Shown: piece after piece, positions 16,974 through 26,015 of the stretch
How positions within the stretch are numbered: position 1 is the first letter of the stretch
Layout: each line of letters starts with the position of its first letter
Assembly: GCF_039822205.1 (NCBI RefSeq)
Contig: NZ_JBAGBW010000010.1
Span: 1 to 64,000 of the forward strand
DNA length: 64,000 nucleotides
Direction: 5' to 3'
Source of the DNA: Thermodesulfobium sp. 4217-1
Lineage (GTDB): Bacteria > Thermodesulfobiota > Thermodesulfobiia > Thermodesulfobiales > Thermodesulfobiaceae
The notes under the pieces: generated by a model
Databases searched by the model: none
Told to the model about the DNA's origin: nothing
What the model saw: only the letters and a program-made list of their open reading frames with translations
Translations under genes and position numbers: made by a program

Positions 16974-17876
16974 TCAAATATTATTTTCTAAATTTTCCAA
17001 TGACCTATAGTACTCTTTTTTAAGAGTCGTCTCAGATAGCTTAGCATAGACATTTGTAGTGTTTATGCTCTCGTGACCCAAGATCTCTTGAATGTATTTC
17101 AATTCTACCCCTTGATTGAGCAGATAGGTTGCCAGAGAATGCCTGAGCTGATGAGGAGTAATTTTCTTTCCAGTCTGCTCTTTCCAAATATTTGAAACCA
17201 CATATCTTATCATTCTTTCACTTATTCCCTTTTTCAATCTTGAAATAAAAAGATATCTGTTTTCTGTTTTTATCTTGCTCCTTTTTATAAGGTAGCTCTT
17301 CAAGAGATCGCCAGTCAAACCTGTAAAAAATACAATTCTTTCTTTATTTCCCTTGCCAATAATCTTTATTTCATTTCTATCTAAGTTTATATCATCCAAT
17401 TTTACACTTTTCAATTCGCTTATTCTCATACCAGTATTGAAAAACAACAAAACAATTAGAGAGTTCCTGATTGCAAAAAGATCGTCTGATAAAAGATTTT
17501 TGTTAATTACATCTGATACCTCAGAGGAATTCAAATATTTAGGCAATAATCTATCTTTTTTTGGAAGTTTCAAGGTCAAAGCCAATTTATTCTCGATAAT
17601 TTTAAACTTGTATAGATAATTTAAAAATGACTTTACTGCCGATATCTTCCTAGAAATTGAAGACTTCTTTAAAACTTTAGAGCTTGAAGAATTCATTACC
17701 CAATTGTAGGTTAGACTTGTTATTTCAAATTCTTTAAAATCTTTATGAGTACCTTCCAAAAAGGCAATCCATTCAAAGAGGTCATTTGTGTAAGCTCTTA
17801 AAGTGTTTTGAGAATACAATTTGTTATATCGTAGATAGTCTAAAAATTCATAGATTTGTGATTTACTTATCTTCAT
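16974..17876 (-). CDS. tyrosine recombinase, XerC/XerD type
   Basis: A 300-residue recombinase with an N-terminal SAM-like core-binding domain and a C-terminal catalytic domain. All catalytic residues are present (numbered from the ATG at 17876): Arg-151 (TGMRISEL), Lys-175, His-242 and Arg-245 (HQLRHSLATYLL), His-268 (LGHESINTTNVY) and Tyr-277. Lying directly after trmFO and topA is the place XerC occupies in many bacteria. This suggests chromosome-dimer resolution rather than a mobile-element integrase. An in-frame TTG at 17894 would add six residues and enlarge the overlap with trmFO. Confidence 0.85.
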   Translation of the reverse strand: MKISKSQIYEFLDYLRYNKLYSQNTLRAYTNDLFEWIAFLEGTHKDFKEFEITSLTYNWVMNSSSSKVLKKSSISRKISAVKSFLNYLYKFKIIENKLALTLKLPKKDRLLPKYLNSSEVSDVINKNLLSDDLFAIRNSLIVLLFFNTGMRISELKSVKLDDINLDRNEIKIIGKGNKERIVFFTGLTGDLLKSYLIKRSKIKTENRYLFISRLKKGISERMIRYVVSNIWKEQTGKKITPHQLRHSLATYLLNQGVELKYIQEILGHESINTTNVYAKLSETTLKKEYYRSLENLENNI

Positions 17877-19203
17877 AACTATATTGTAAATCAAAAAGAC
17901 ATTTATTTAAATCAAATAGCGATCTATTCACATATTCAGCATATCTCATTTTCTTGCCCATATTCTTACTTAGAGGCTCCAATAGGCCAAAAGATACGTG
18001 CATGGGTGCAGGCTTTTCAGTCGTATCATTGATAATGTGATTTATTAAAGAACCCAATGCGGTAGTCCTTGGCAAGATAAGAGGCTTTTTATTATTAATT
18101 TTTAAATCTAAATTTATAGCCGCCAACAATCCAGTAGCAACTGCTTCAATATAACCCTCTGTTCCTGTAATCTGCCCAGCAAAAAACAAATTTTCAACCT
18201 TCTTTGATTCCAAATTTTCATTAATCAGTGAAGAGGACTTAAAATATATATTTCTATGCATTACTCCATATCTTACAAACTCAGCATTTTTTAAAGCTGG
18301 GATAAGCCTGAAAATTCTATTTTGCTCTTTAAAAGGCAGCCTTGTTTGAAATCCGACCATATTAAATAATGTATTGCCTTTATTCTCCGCCCTTAATTGC
18401 ACGGCACAAAATGGTTGTTTAAGAGTCTTTGGATCTATCAATCCTCGCGGTTTCATAGGACCATACAAAAGAGTCTGTTTTCCTCTCCTAGCCAGTTCTT
18501 CCACTGGCATACAACCCTCAAAATACCTTTCTTCGTCTGAAAAGTGGCCCTTTATACTGTCTGCTTTTATAAGCTCATCATAAAAATTGTTATAGTCTTC
18601 TTCGTTCATAGGACAATTTATATATGCACTATCGCCTTTGTTGTATCTATTGGCACAAAATGCCTTGTCCATATCAATAGAGTCAAAAGATATAATAGGA
18701 GATGTAGCATCATAAAAATATAGTTCCATTACGTCCAAAAATTCCCTAAGATTGTTAAATAATTTATCTGATGTAAGAGGTCCTGTAGCGACAATAGCAA
18801 AGCTGTTCTTTGGGATAGATTCTACTTCGTCTATAATCACATTTATATTGGGGTCAAAAATAATCTTTTCTGTAATGTATTGTGAAAACTTCTCTCTATC
18901 AACTGCAAGCGCCTGACCAGCTTCAACAGAACAATCAGCAGCAATTTTTAATAAACTCGAACCTAAAATTCGCATTTCTTCTTTTAGCAATCCTGATGCA
19001 GAAAAAATATTTGTCGTCCCAAGAGAATTGCTACACACCAGTTCAGCAAATAGATCTGTCTTGTGAATAGGAGTCTTAACCTTTGGTCTCATTTCATATA
19101 AGTCAATCAGATATCCTTTTTTAGATAAAAAAAGTGCTGCCTCACTACCAGCCAAACCTGCACCTATTATTTTTATCCTGGTAGAATTTTTATTAAAAAC
19201 CAT
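17863..19203 (-). CDS. trmFO: methylenetetrahydrofolate-tRNA-(uracil-5-)-methyltransferase
   Basis: A 446-residue FAD protein that methylates U54 in tRNA using methylene-THF. It has the GidA-like FAD motif IGAGLAGSEAAL (14-19 core), the diagnostic FAELVCSNSLGT stretch, INCPMNEEDY, and the C-terminal signature GFQTRLPFKEQNRIFRLIP ... FAGQITGTEGYIEAVATG. It sits between topA and the Xer gene, the order seen in many Firmicutes. The ATG at 19203 has no strong ribosome site and probably depends on translation of topA, which ends five bases earlier. Confidence 0.95.
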   Translation of the reverse strand: MVFNKNSTRIKIIGAGLAGSEAALFLSKKGYLIDLYEMRPKVKTPIHKTDLFAELVCSNSLGTTNIFSASGLLKEEMRILGSSLLKIAADCSVEAGQALAVDREKFSQYITEKIIFDPNINVIIDEVESIPKNSFAIVATGPLTSDKLFNNLREFLDVMELYFYDATSPIISFDSIDMDKAFCANRYNKGDSAYINCPMNEEDYNNFYDELIKADSIKGHFSDEERYFEGCMPVEELARRGKQTLLYGPMKPRGLIDPKTLKQPFCAVQLRAENKGNTLFNMVGFQTRLPFKEQNRIFRLIPALKNAEFVRYGVMHRNIYFKSSSLINENLESKKVENLFFAGQITGTEGYIEAVATGLLAAINLDLKINNKKPLILPRTTALGSLINHIINDTTEKPAPMHVSFGLLEPLSKNMGKKMRYAEYVNRSLFDLNKCLFDLQYSYEDK

Positions 19204-19207
19204 ACAG

Positions 19208-21391
19208 CTAAGATTTTGTTTTCAAAACTTTTTTGGCTGCACCCTCATCAATATCTGTAAGTTTAAAGCTATAAAAATCGCATTCTTTATTTACACATTT
19301 AAAATATGGCTTGCCTTTTTTGCTGAAAGTTCTGATTAACTGCCCACCACATTTTGGACACTTTTTCTCAACCTTTTTACCATATGGCAAAGTTCCCTTG
19401 CATTCTGGATATCTTGAACAAGCTAAAAATTTTCCAAACCTACTCTTTTTTACCACCATTTTGCTGCCACATATCGGGCAGTCAATATCAGACTCCTCAA
19501 CTGCAGCGTTAACTTTTTTTACAGGTTGCTCTGTATTACCCTCTGAATCGGTAGGAGTGTCTTCAAATGGCAATTTCCCTTTACATTCTGGATATTTAGT
19601 ACAAGAATAAAATCTGCCAAATTTACTAATTCGCAATTTCATTTCAGACCCACATATAGGGCACTTTTTCTCTGAAGTTAAAGAGTTCAATATTTCGTTT
19701 GAATTTTCTTCAAAATTGTGAAGACTCTCCTCAAAAGGTTGATAAAAGTCTTTTAAAAGTTTTATTCTATCCCCCTCATTGAAAACTTTGTCAAGGTCGT
19801 CTTCCATTTTGGCTGTGAATTCAAAATCGACGATGTTTGGAAAATATTTAATCAACATATCTGTAACTTCTTCGCCAATTTTTGTAGGGAACAGCAATCT
19901 TCCTTCTCTTTCAATATAATTTCTATCTTGGAGAGTAATTATTGTTGGAGCATAGGTGGATGGTCTTCCAATTCCGAGCTCTTCCAACTTCTTTACAAGA
20001 CTTGCCTCTGAATACCTTGGGGGCGGAGAAAGAGCGCCCTCAATCTTTTCTACTGAGGATATTTTATAAGTCTTACCAGCGGTTAAAACAGGGAAAATTT
20101 CATCGTTCTCGTCTAACTCTTTTTCTTCTTCCCACAAAACCATATATCCCGGAAATTTCAAGTTCATAAATCGCGCAAAAAAGTAGTAGTTATCAACTTC
20201 GCCCTTTATCTCAAGGGCATCATAGACAGCATTTGCCATTTGACTGGCCATAAACCTTTTCCAAATTAGATCGTATAAGAGATAGTATTCTTTGTTAATA
20301 TATTGTCTTATTTCATCAGGCTGTCTAAAGATAGAGGCAGGCCTAATCGCCTCGTGAGCTTCCTGGCTGCCCTTTATTTTTTTTGGAGAATATTTCTTGT
20401 GAAAGTTTTCTCCAAACAACTTTGCAATCAACTCTTTGGCATTCTCTTGAGCCTCCATAGAGACATTAAAAGAATCTGTTCTCATATAAGTAATCAGTCC
20501 TACGCTTCCCTCATCGCCAATTTGCAAACCCTCATACAATGTTTGTGCTAATTTCATTGTTCTTTTTACGCTAAAACCGTGTTTTCTTTGAGCCTCTTGC
20601 TGCAAAGAGCTTGTAATAAAAGGAAATGGTGGACTTTTCTTCTTTTCTTTGATATCTAAGTTGTTTATGTTTAGATTTGAATTTTCCAGCTTTTTTAAAA
20701 CTTCATTGGCTTCGTTTTCATCGAAAAATTTTATTGGACTATTTTTTTTATCACAAAGCTTTAGAGTAAATTCTTTGTTATTGTCATCCAAACATTTAAC
20801 TTGAAATGTATAATATTTCTTTATCTCAAAGCTTCTAATCTCCCTTTCTCTTTCAACCACTATTCTCAAGGCTACTGACTGGACTCTGCCAGCCGAAAGA
20901 CCTCTTTGTATTGTTTTCCACAGAAAAGGCGATATCTTATAGCCTATGATCCTGTCCAATATCCTTCTTGTTTTCTGAGCTTCAATAAGTTTTATGTCTA
21001 AATCACGAGAGTTTTTCATTGCTTCTTTTACTGCTTTTTCAGTAATTTCGTTGAAATACACCCTCTTGTACTGCCCTTCTTTTAGCTTAAGCACTTCTTT
21101 TAAGTGCCAGGCTATTGCCTCACCCTCCCTATCGGGGTCTGGTGCAAGATAAACCACCTTTGCATCCTTTATTTCCTTTTTCAGACTTTCAATAAGCTTG
21201 CTTTTTTCTTTCATAATTCTAAATGTGGGATCAAAATTGTTTTCAATATCAATACCCAAACGCGTTTTTGGCAAATCACGAACGTGACCCTTAGAGGCCA
21301 ATATTTTAAGTGATTTTCCTAATATTTTAGAAAGAGTCTTAGTTTTAGAAGGCGACTCAACAATCATGACCTTTTTCTTATTTTCAGACAT
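19208..21391 (-). CDS. topA: DNA topoisomerase I
   Basis: A 727-residue type IA topoisomerase that relaxes negative supercoils. It has the Toprim start MIVESPSKTKTL, the acidic APDPDREGEAIAWH, active-site Tyr in GLITYMRTDS (Tyr-302 from this start), and AHEAIRP. The C-terminus carries three zinc-ribbon modules. Two have the CPxCG...CxxYPxCKG pattern, and the last is CPKCGG...CVNKECDFY. The start is the ATG at 21391, with AGGAGG about five bases upstream, overlapping the stop of the preceding gene by one base. Confidence 0.96.
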   Translation of the reverse strand: MSENKKKVMIVESPSKTKTLSKILGKSLKILASKGHVRDLPKTRLGIDIENNFDPTFRIMKEKSKLIESLKKEIKDAKVVYLAPDPDREGEAIAWHLKEVLKLKEGQYKRVYFNEITEKAVKEAMKNSRDLDIKLIEAQKTRRILDRIIGYKISPFLWKTIQRGLSAGRVQSVALRIVVEREREIRSFEIKKYYTFQVKCLDDNNKEFTLKLCDKKNSPIKFFDENEANEVLKKLENSNLNINNLDIKEKKKSPPFPFITSSLQQEAQRKHGFSVKRTMKLAQTLYEGLQIGDEGSVGLITYMRTDSFNVSMEAQENAKELIAKLFGENFHKKYSPKKIKGSQEAHEAIRPASIFRQPDEIRQYINKEYYLLYDLIWKRFMASQMANAVYDALEIKGEVDNYYFFARFMNLKFPGYMVLWEEEKELDENDEIFPVLTAGKTYKISSVEKIEGALSPPPRYSEASLVKKLEELGIGRPSTYAPTIITLQDRNYIEREGRLLFPTKIGEEVTDMLIKYFPNIVDFEFTAKMEDDLDKVFNEGDRIKLLKDFYQPFEESLHNFEENSNEILNSLTSEKKCPICGSEMKLRISKFGRFYSCTKYPECKGKLPFEDTPTDSEGNTEQPVKKVNAAVEESDIDCPICGSKMVVKKSRFGKFLACSRYPECKGTLPYGKKVEKKCPKCGGQLIRTFSKKGKPYFKCVNKECDFYSFKLTDIDEGAAKKVLKTKS

Positions 21392-22416
21392 CAAAACCTC
21401 CTATTTTGCGGCAATGAGAAAACTAAAATTTTCGAATCAGAATTCAAACCATCAAGATAGATTGTTGGAAGTGGTTTCTTGTTAATTAGCTTAATAAAAC
21501 CAGATTCATCAAGTTTTTCGGGAGGAATATAATACAATTCTGATACAGTTGCCGATCTGTCTTCAAGGGCTTGCCTATTTTTTACATTTAATATGAAGGC
21601 ATGACTCCAACCGTAATATCCAAGAGGAACCAGATGCAACCCCATCTGGTTTAAAAGTGTATAGGAATCGCTATCCATCTTCCTGGTCGCCTCTATATTT
21701 ATTACCCCCAATAAAAACGAGTTTTTGGGAACAGATTGAAGATAGCCCACTAAAGCAGCATTTTCTCTATGATGAAAAGAGGTATCAAAATTGCCCTGGC
21801 TAATTACCTTTCCATCGTTCGGATCTATAGCAATTAAAAAATAGCCTAAATTTTTAGGAAAATATTTTTTTTCATTAATCTCAATATAGCTTCCAGTTTT
21901 GAGACCATAGCTCACAAGCCTCACTTCGCAGTTTAGTTTGCTTTCAAATGGGTAAACCCCAGGACCAAATATCACGTTATATCCAAAATTCTCCAGAAAT
22001 TCTCTTGCTTGAGAGAAAGTTATATTGCTTGGCAGGTAAGGAATTATACCTTTGTCAATAGCATCTTTCAAAGTTCCATCAAAGACCTTTTTTACGTTTT
22101 CATCGGGTTGAAGATTGTCAGATACAAAAAGTCCAATTTCTTTAATTCCTTCTATATGCTCACTTGAAATAAAATCTGCAAGGTCCTGAACAGTTTGGAA
22201 CTTTTTCTGGTTGGCTAAAATTAGCTCTTTAATTTTGCTAAGCGATGGCTGCTCGCCTAATACCACTACCATACCATTTCCCAACTTCAAGCTCAATGTG
22301 TTCTCCTGTGCTTGTGCGTTAGCGCTAAAGAAAAGCAAGCTTAATACAATTACAAATGCAACAGGTTGAATAAAATATATGAAAAATTTATTACGAAAAA
22401 AGTTTCTTATAAATTT
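21391..22416 (-). CDS. exported protein with an ILEI/FAM3-like domain
   Basis: A 341-residue protein with an N-terminal signal sequence (positively charged MKFIRNFFRNK, a hydrophobic core, then ANAQAQE). Residues about 165-282 resemble the ILEI/PANDER (FAM3) fold: FLIAIDPNDGKVISQGNFDT, AALVGYLQSVPKNSFLLGVI, an ATRKM helix, and LLNQMGLHLVPLGYYGWSHAFI. In bacteria this fold is found on secreted or glycan-associated proteins, and its ligands are mostly unknown. The N-terminal part (PSLSKIKELI, LADFISSEHIEGIKEIGLF) resembles a small LysM/SPOR-like alpha/beta region but is not assigned. I choose the ATG at 22416. The ATG at 22458 would add a charged tail and a 68-base overlap with hemC. Confidence 0.62.
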   Translation of the reverse strand, partial: KFIRNFFRNKFFIYFIQPVAFVIVLSLLFFSANAQAQENTLSLKLGNGMVVVLGEQPSLSKIKELILANQKKFQTVQDLADFISSEHIEGIKEIGLFVSDNLQPDENVKKVFDGTLKDAIDKGIIPYLPSNITFSQAREFLENFGYNVIFGPGVYPFESKLNCEVRLVSYGLKTGSYIEINEKKYFPKNLGYFLIAIDPNDGKVISQGNFDTSFHHRENAALVGYLQSVPKNSFLLGVINIEATRKMDSDSYTLLNQMGLHLVPLGYYGWSHAFILNVKNRQALEDRSATVSELYYIPPEKLDESGFIKLINKKPLPTIYLDGLNSDSKILVFSLPQNRRF

Positions 22417-23299
22417 CATCCGCAACCTCATTCTTATTTTTATTGGAATCCACTTCAAATAAAACTTGTTTTATATTATCATATTTATTTATAAATGCTG
22501 CAACCTTAAAAATTTTATTATTAATTGGATGTACATAACAGCCAAATGGGATCTGACATCCTCCTCCAATTAACTCCAATACTCTTCTCTCAATATCTGT
22601 AGATCTCTTGGTATCAAAATCATCTAAAAATTTTATTATTCCCGCATAATCGTCCAGGTCTTTCTTCCTTCCCTGTATAGCAAGAGCACCCTGACCAACT
22701 GCTGGCACAAATTCAAACGGATCAAGAGAAAGAGTGCGTCTCTCAATCTTTAGCCTTCTTAAAGCAGCATTAGCCATTAAAAGATAGTCACAAAGCCCAT
22801 CGTCGAGTTTTTTCAACCGGGTATCAATATTACCCCTAATGTCTACAACCTTAAACTCATTGGATAGCTTGCTAATTAGAGATATCCTCCTTAGACTGCT
22901 CGTTGCAAATATAGAATTAGGCAAAATGTCTTTTATATTATCTATACTAATGCCTTTTCGTGGAACTATTACATCCGATGGGTCCTCCCTCACTGGCACT
23001 GCAAATATCGCAAGATCGTCTGGACTCTCAGAGGGTATATCCTTCATGCTATGTACGGCCAGATCTATATCCTTGTTTAAGAGAGCCTCTTCAATCTCTT
23101 TAACAAATAGACCTCTTTCTGGCGCCTTATGTAGAGCGACCATAAGTTTATCGCCGGTAGTTTTTATAATTTTTATTTCAATTTCAATTTCATTATCATA
23201 TTTTCTAATCTGTTCTGCTACATATTTTGTTTGTGTAATTGCAAGTTTACTGCCTCGCGAGCCTATTGTAATTTTTTTAGTCAAAAGTGCACTCCTCAT
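22391..23299 (-). CDS. hemC: hydroxymethylbilane synthase (porphobilinogen deaminase)
   Basis: The enzyme condenses four porphobilinogens into hydroxymethylbilane. It has TIGSRGSKLAITQT at the N-terminus, HSMKDIPSE, ATSSLRR, VDIRGNIDTRL, VGQGALAIQ, and the dipyrromethane-cofactor Cys-248 in GGGCQIPFG. The ATG at 23299 lacks a ribosome site. A TTG at 23284 has GAGGAG seven bases upstream and may be the real start (297 aa). It overlaps the HemX-like gene by four bases in the present model and sits in a hemA-hemX-hemC arrangement. Confidence 0.94.
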   Translation of the reverse strand: MRSALLTKKITIGSRGSKLAITQTKYVAEQIRKYDNEIEIEIKIIKTTGDKLMVALHKAPERGLFVKEIEEALLNKDIDLAVHSMKDIPSESPDDLAIFAVPVREDPSDVIVPRKGISIDNIKDILPNSIFATSSLRRISLISKLSNEFKVVDIRGNIDTRLKKLDDGLCDYLLMANAALRRLKIERRTLSLDPFEFVPAVGQGALAIQGRKKDLDDYAGIIKFLDDFDTKRSTDIERRVLELIGGGCQIPFGCYVHPINNKIFKVAAFINKYDNIKQVLFEVDSNKNKNEVADEIYKKLFS

Positions 23300-24108
23300 C
23301 TGAAATTATGAAATGTTACGGTAAAGTAGCTAAGAAAGATAGAGAAAAAGGTTAAAATAGTTGATATCAATACTAACAGAGAAAGTCTCTCAGTCATAAC
23401 CTTTGTTCTCTTTCTTACTACAATATATATTAGGAACATTAACCACAAAGTAACATTTAATAAATTATTTGGATCAAATATATAGAAATTTTTAAAAACT
23501 TCCTTTGCGATTAGAAAGCCAGGTATCAATGATATGGTCAGAAAGCCAAATCCCAAAGATATAAAAAGCAAAATCTTCTTGTCTAATTCTGGCAATGAAG
23601 GGAGCAGCTTTATAAACGGACCGAACCTTTTATTTTTTACCCTCCACCTCTCATAAAAGAAGAAGAAGGAAATAATAAAAGAGGACAAGAATAAAGATTG
23701 GGCAATGGAAGCAAATATATAGTGAAAAAACAAAAGAATCTGAGGAAAGCTATTAATATAAATGCTGCTGATTTCAGTAGCAGTTGAAATGTCAAAAACT
23801 GCTGAATGGACAAGAAAGAACGCCGCAAATGCTATAACAAACAATGCGATAATTCGCCAATGTTCTTTGTTGTTAAAATAGATAAAAATAGTTAACAGAA
23901 ATGCACAAATCAACTTTTCATAGATAAAAATATTAATATAAAAACTATCGGTAATTAAATATGACTTTGTAATAAAATAAGCTAAGTCAAAAAAACATAA
24001 TAAAGCAAAAATATCTGCAAGATATATATAAAATTTATTTTTCCTAAAAATATTTAAAATAGAGAAAAAGAAAGACAAAAATAGGGTGTCAATGGCAAAT
24101 AAAATCAT
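23296..24108 (-). CDS. HemX/CcsA-like membrane protein
   Basis: A 270-residue membrane protein with eight predicted hydrophobic segments and short loops, of the size and layout of the HemX/cytochrome c assembly family. A conserved-looking His pair lies in FLVHSAV and FFHYIFASIAQ. Its place between hemA and hemC is the classic position of hemX in Gram-positive hem operons, where it tunes glutamyl-tRNA reductase levels. The tryptophan-rich WWD haem-handling motif of true CcsA is not evident. ATGA overlap with hemA and good GGAG spacing support the start. Confidence 0.75.
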   Translation of the reverse strand: MILFAIDTLFLSFFFSILNIFRKNKFYIYLADIFALLCFFDLAYFITKSYLITDSFYINIFIYEKLICAFLLTIFIYFNNKEHWRIIALFVIAFAAFFLVHSAVFDISTATEISSIYINSFPQILLFFHYIFASIAQSLFLSSFIISFFFFYERWRVKNKRFGPFIKLLPSLPELDKKILLFISLGFGFLTISLIPGFLIAKEVFKNFYIFDPNNLLNVTLWLMFLIYIVVRKRTKVMTERLSLLVLISTILTFFSIFLSYFTVTFHNFR

Positions 24109-25400
24109 TTTATCTCCTGATGTTTACCAAAATTTAATAATAATGAGTCAGAATTTAAATTAAAGAGAAGCTCGGTTATGTTTATAATATTTTCTAAATT
24201 TTTGTCGTCAATATGCCTTTTTAGTTGAACGGTCGGGTTATGCAATAGTCTTTTCACTATAGCTTTGGTCATTGCATCTATCTGTTCAATCTCTTTCTCT
24301 GAAAGCTTGTTCTCCAGCTTTGAAAGGGTCTTCTCCAATTCACCCTTTCTAATTTTTTCAGCATCGATTCTTATCTTTGAAATTGTAGGAATTATTTTAT
24401 TAAGATAGCACCAGTGATTAAATATCTTCAGCTCTTCTTCAATTATTTCTTCAATTCTTGGGACCTCTTTTAGTCTTCTTGACTTATTTTTTTTTACAAC
24501 CTTAGCTAAGTCATCAATATTGTATAAAAAAATATTTTCAATATTGTTGATTTTGGGATCTATATCTCTTGGGATAGCAATATCGATCATAAACAAAGGA
24601 TCAGATCTTTTCTTAGTGCTTGTTCTTACCTGATCATAAGAAAAAATATAATCACATGAACCAGTAGATGAGAGCACGACATCAACATCGTTTAAGATAT
24701 CAAATCTTTTTTCAAATTCAAAAAATTTCCCACCAAATTCATTTGAAACCTCTTCTCCCTTTTGTCTGCTGCGATTGCTGATAAATATATCTGAAACGCC
24801 ATGATTTTTCAGAGTTTTCAAGAAAAGAGTGGACATCTTGCCTGCACCCACCACTAATATCTTCTTTTTTTCTATAGATCCGAAAATTGAATTTGCCAGC
24901 TCTATTGCAACCGTTGCTACGCTAAGGTTCCCTCTGCCTATTTCTGTCTCCGTTCTCACTCTCTTTCCAACTCGGATAGCTTGAGAAATTAAGTGATTCA
25001 ATACCAAACCGCAAAAATTATTTTCATTTGAAACTTGCAAGGCATCTTTAATCTGAGAAAGAATCTGACTCTCACCAACCACCAGCGAGTCAAGGCTGGA
25101 AGCGACAAGAAACAGGTGCCTTGCTACCTGGATGTCTGAAAACGAGTAGGTACAACCCTTTATAGACTCTATTGGAATATTTGCAATGTGCGAAAAGAAT
25201 TCAATTATATCTTTCTTTGGATTCACGCATACCACTTCAGTTCTATTACAGGTGGAGATTATAATTGCCTCATCTGGTTCGACTATATCAAAGAGCTTCC
25301 CTAACCCTGAAATCAGTTCATTATGATTTGGCAAAGAAATTTTCTCTCTAACATCTAACGGAGCACTTTTATAGTTAAGACCTAATAATCTTAATTGCAA
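24105..25400 (-). CDS. hemA: glutamyl-tRNA reductase
   Basis: A 431-residue enzyme that reduces glutamyl-tRNA to glutamate-1-semialdehyde, the first step of the C5 tetrapyrrole pathway. It shows LLGLNYKSAPLDVREK, the catalytic cysteine in IISTCNRTEV, HLFLVASSLDSLVVGE, the NADPH fold VVGAGKMSTLFL, DIAIPRDIDP and the C-terminal dimerisation helix. The start is TTG at 25400, overlapping the precorrin-2 dehydrogenase gene by ten bases. hemL, hemB and hemD are not in this window. Confidence 0.96.
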   Translation of the reverse strand: MQLRLLGLNYKSAPLDVREKISLPNHNELISGLGKLFDIVEPDEAIIISTCNRTEVVCVNPKKDIIEFFSHIANIPIESIKGCTYSFSDIQVARHLFLVASSLDSLVVGESQILSQIKDALQVSNENNFCGLVLNHLISQAIRVGKRVRTETEIGRGNLSVATVAIELANSIFGSIEKKKILVVGAGKMSTLFLKTLKNHGVSDIFISNRSRQKGEEVSNEFGGKFFEFEKRFDILNDVDVVLSSTGSCDYIFSYDQVRTSTKKRSDPLFMIDIAIPRDIDPKINNIENIFLYNIDDLAKVVKKNKSRRLKEVPRIEEIIEEELKIFNHWCYLNKIIPTISKIRIDAEKIRKGELEKTLSKLENKLSEKEIEQIDAMTKAIVKRLLHNPTVQLKRHIDDKNLENIINITELLFNLNSDSLLLNFGKHQEIK

Positions 25401-26011
25401 TTTTCAATCATCGCCTTAATTTCTGTTATGCTCTTCCCATCCCTAAAGTATTCAAATGCCTTGCGCGAGCATTCTATCAAGATCCTTTCTCTGTCCTTCG
25501 ATGAATAATCTTTCTTTTTCATATTATCTCTCAATGATTGAAGATATTCAACAATGATATTAAAGTCAGAGTCAAAATTCTTCTCTGCCTCTTCCCTAAA
25601 GACTCTTGACAATGAAGGGGCCTTGCCAAAGGTAGAAAAGGCAATCAAAAAGTTTTCATCACATATCACAGACGGTACTATAAAACCACACAGCTCAGGA
25701 TCGTCAACCACGTTTACCAGCTTATTATATTTTTTGGACTCAAAAGACACCATTTTGTTCACATCCCTATTGTCAGTTGCAGCAATAACTATATCAAAGT
25801 TAAGAGTATCACCATTTTCAAAACATTTATTCAAATAGCTAAGATTGCATTTCTTAATTTCTGCTTCCATCTCAGGACATATTTCAGGTGCCATAATAGT
25901 TATATTGTTAGTAAACTTCTTAAATAGAAGCACCTTCCTGTAAGCAACTCTGCCTGCGCCGACGATTAATAGGGCTTTGTCAGTTAAATTAACTAAAAAG
26001 GGGAAGTACAA
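25391..26011 (-). CDS. precorrin-2 dehydrogenase / sirohydrochlorin ferrochelatase-type protein
   Basis: A 206-residue Met8/CysG-A-like protein with a Rossmann start LLIVGAGRVAYRKV, the AATDNRDVN segment, VVDDPELCGFIVP and FSTFGKAPSLSRVFREEAE. This family oxidises precorrin-2 to sirohydrochlorin and may insert iron to form sirohaem. Sirohaem serves sulfite reductase and is also the branch point of the alternative haem pathway of sulfate reducers. The start is TTG at 26011, inside the end of the LolA-like gene region (gap four bases). It heads a hem block with hemA, the HemX-like gene and hemC. Confidence 0.9.
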   Translation of the reverse strand: MYFPFLVNLTDKALLIVGAGRVAYRKVLLFKKFTNNITIMAPEICPEMEAEIKKCNLSYLNKCFENGDTLNFDIVIAATDNRDVNKMVSFESKKYNKLVNVVDDPELCGFIVPSVICDENFLIAFSTFGKAPSLSRVFREEAEKNFDSDFNIIVEYLQSLRDNMKKKDYSSKDRERILIECSRKAFEYFRDGKSITEIKAMIENCN

Positions 26012-26015
26012 TTAT

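Noticed and set aside
16974-17876. Tyrosine recombinase considered as a mobile-element integrase
   Set aside because: It sits in a conserved topA-trmFO-Xer run, overlaps its neighbours, and there are no attachment repeats or cargo genes.
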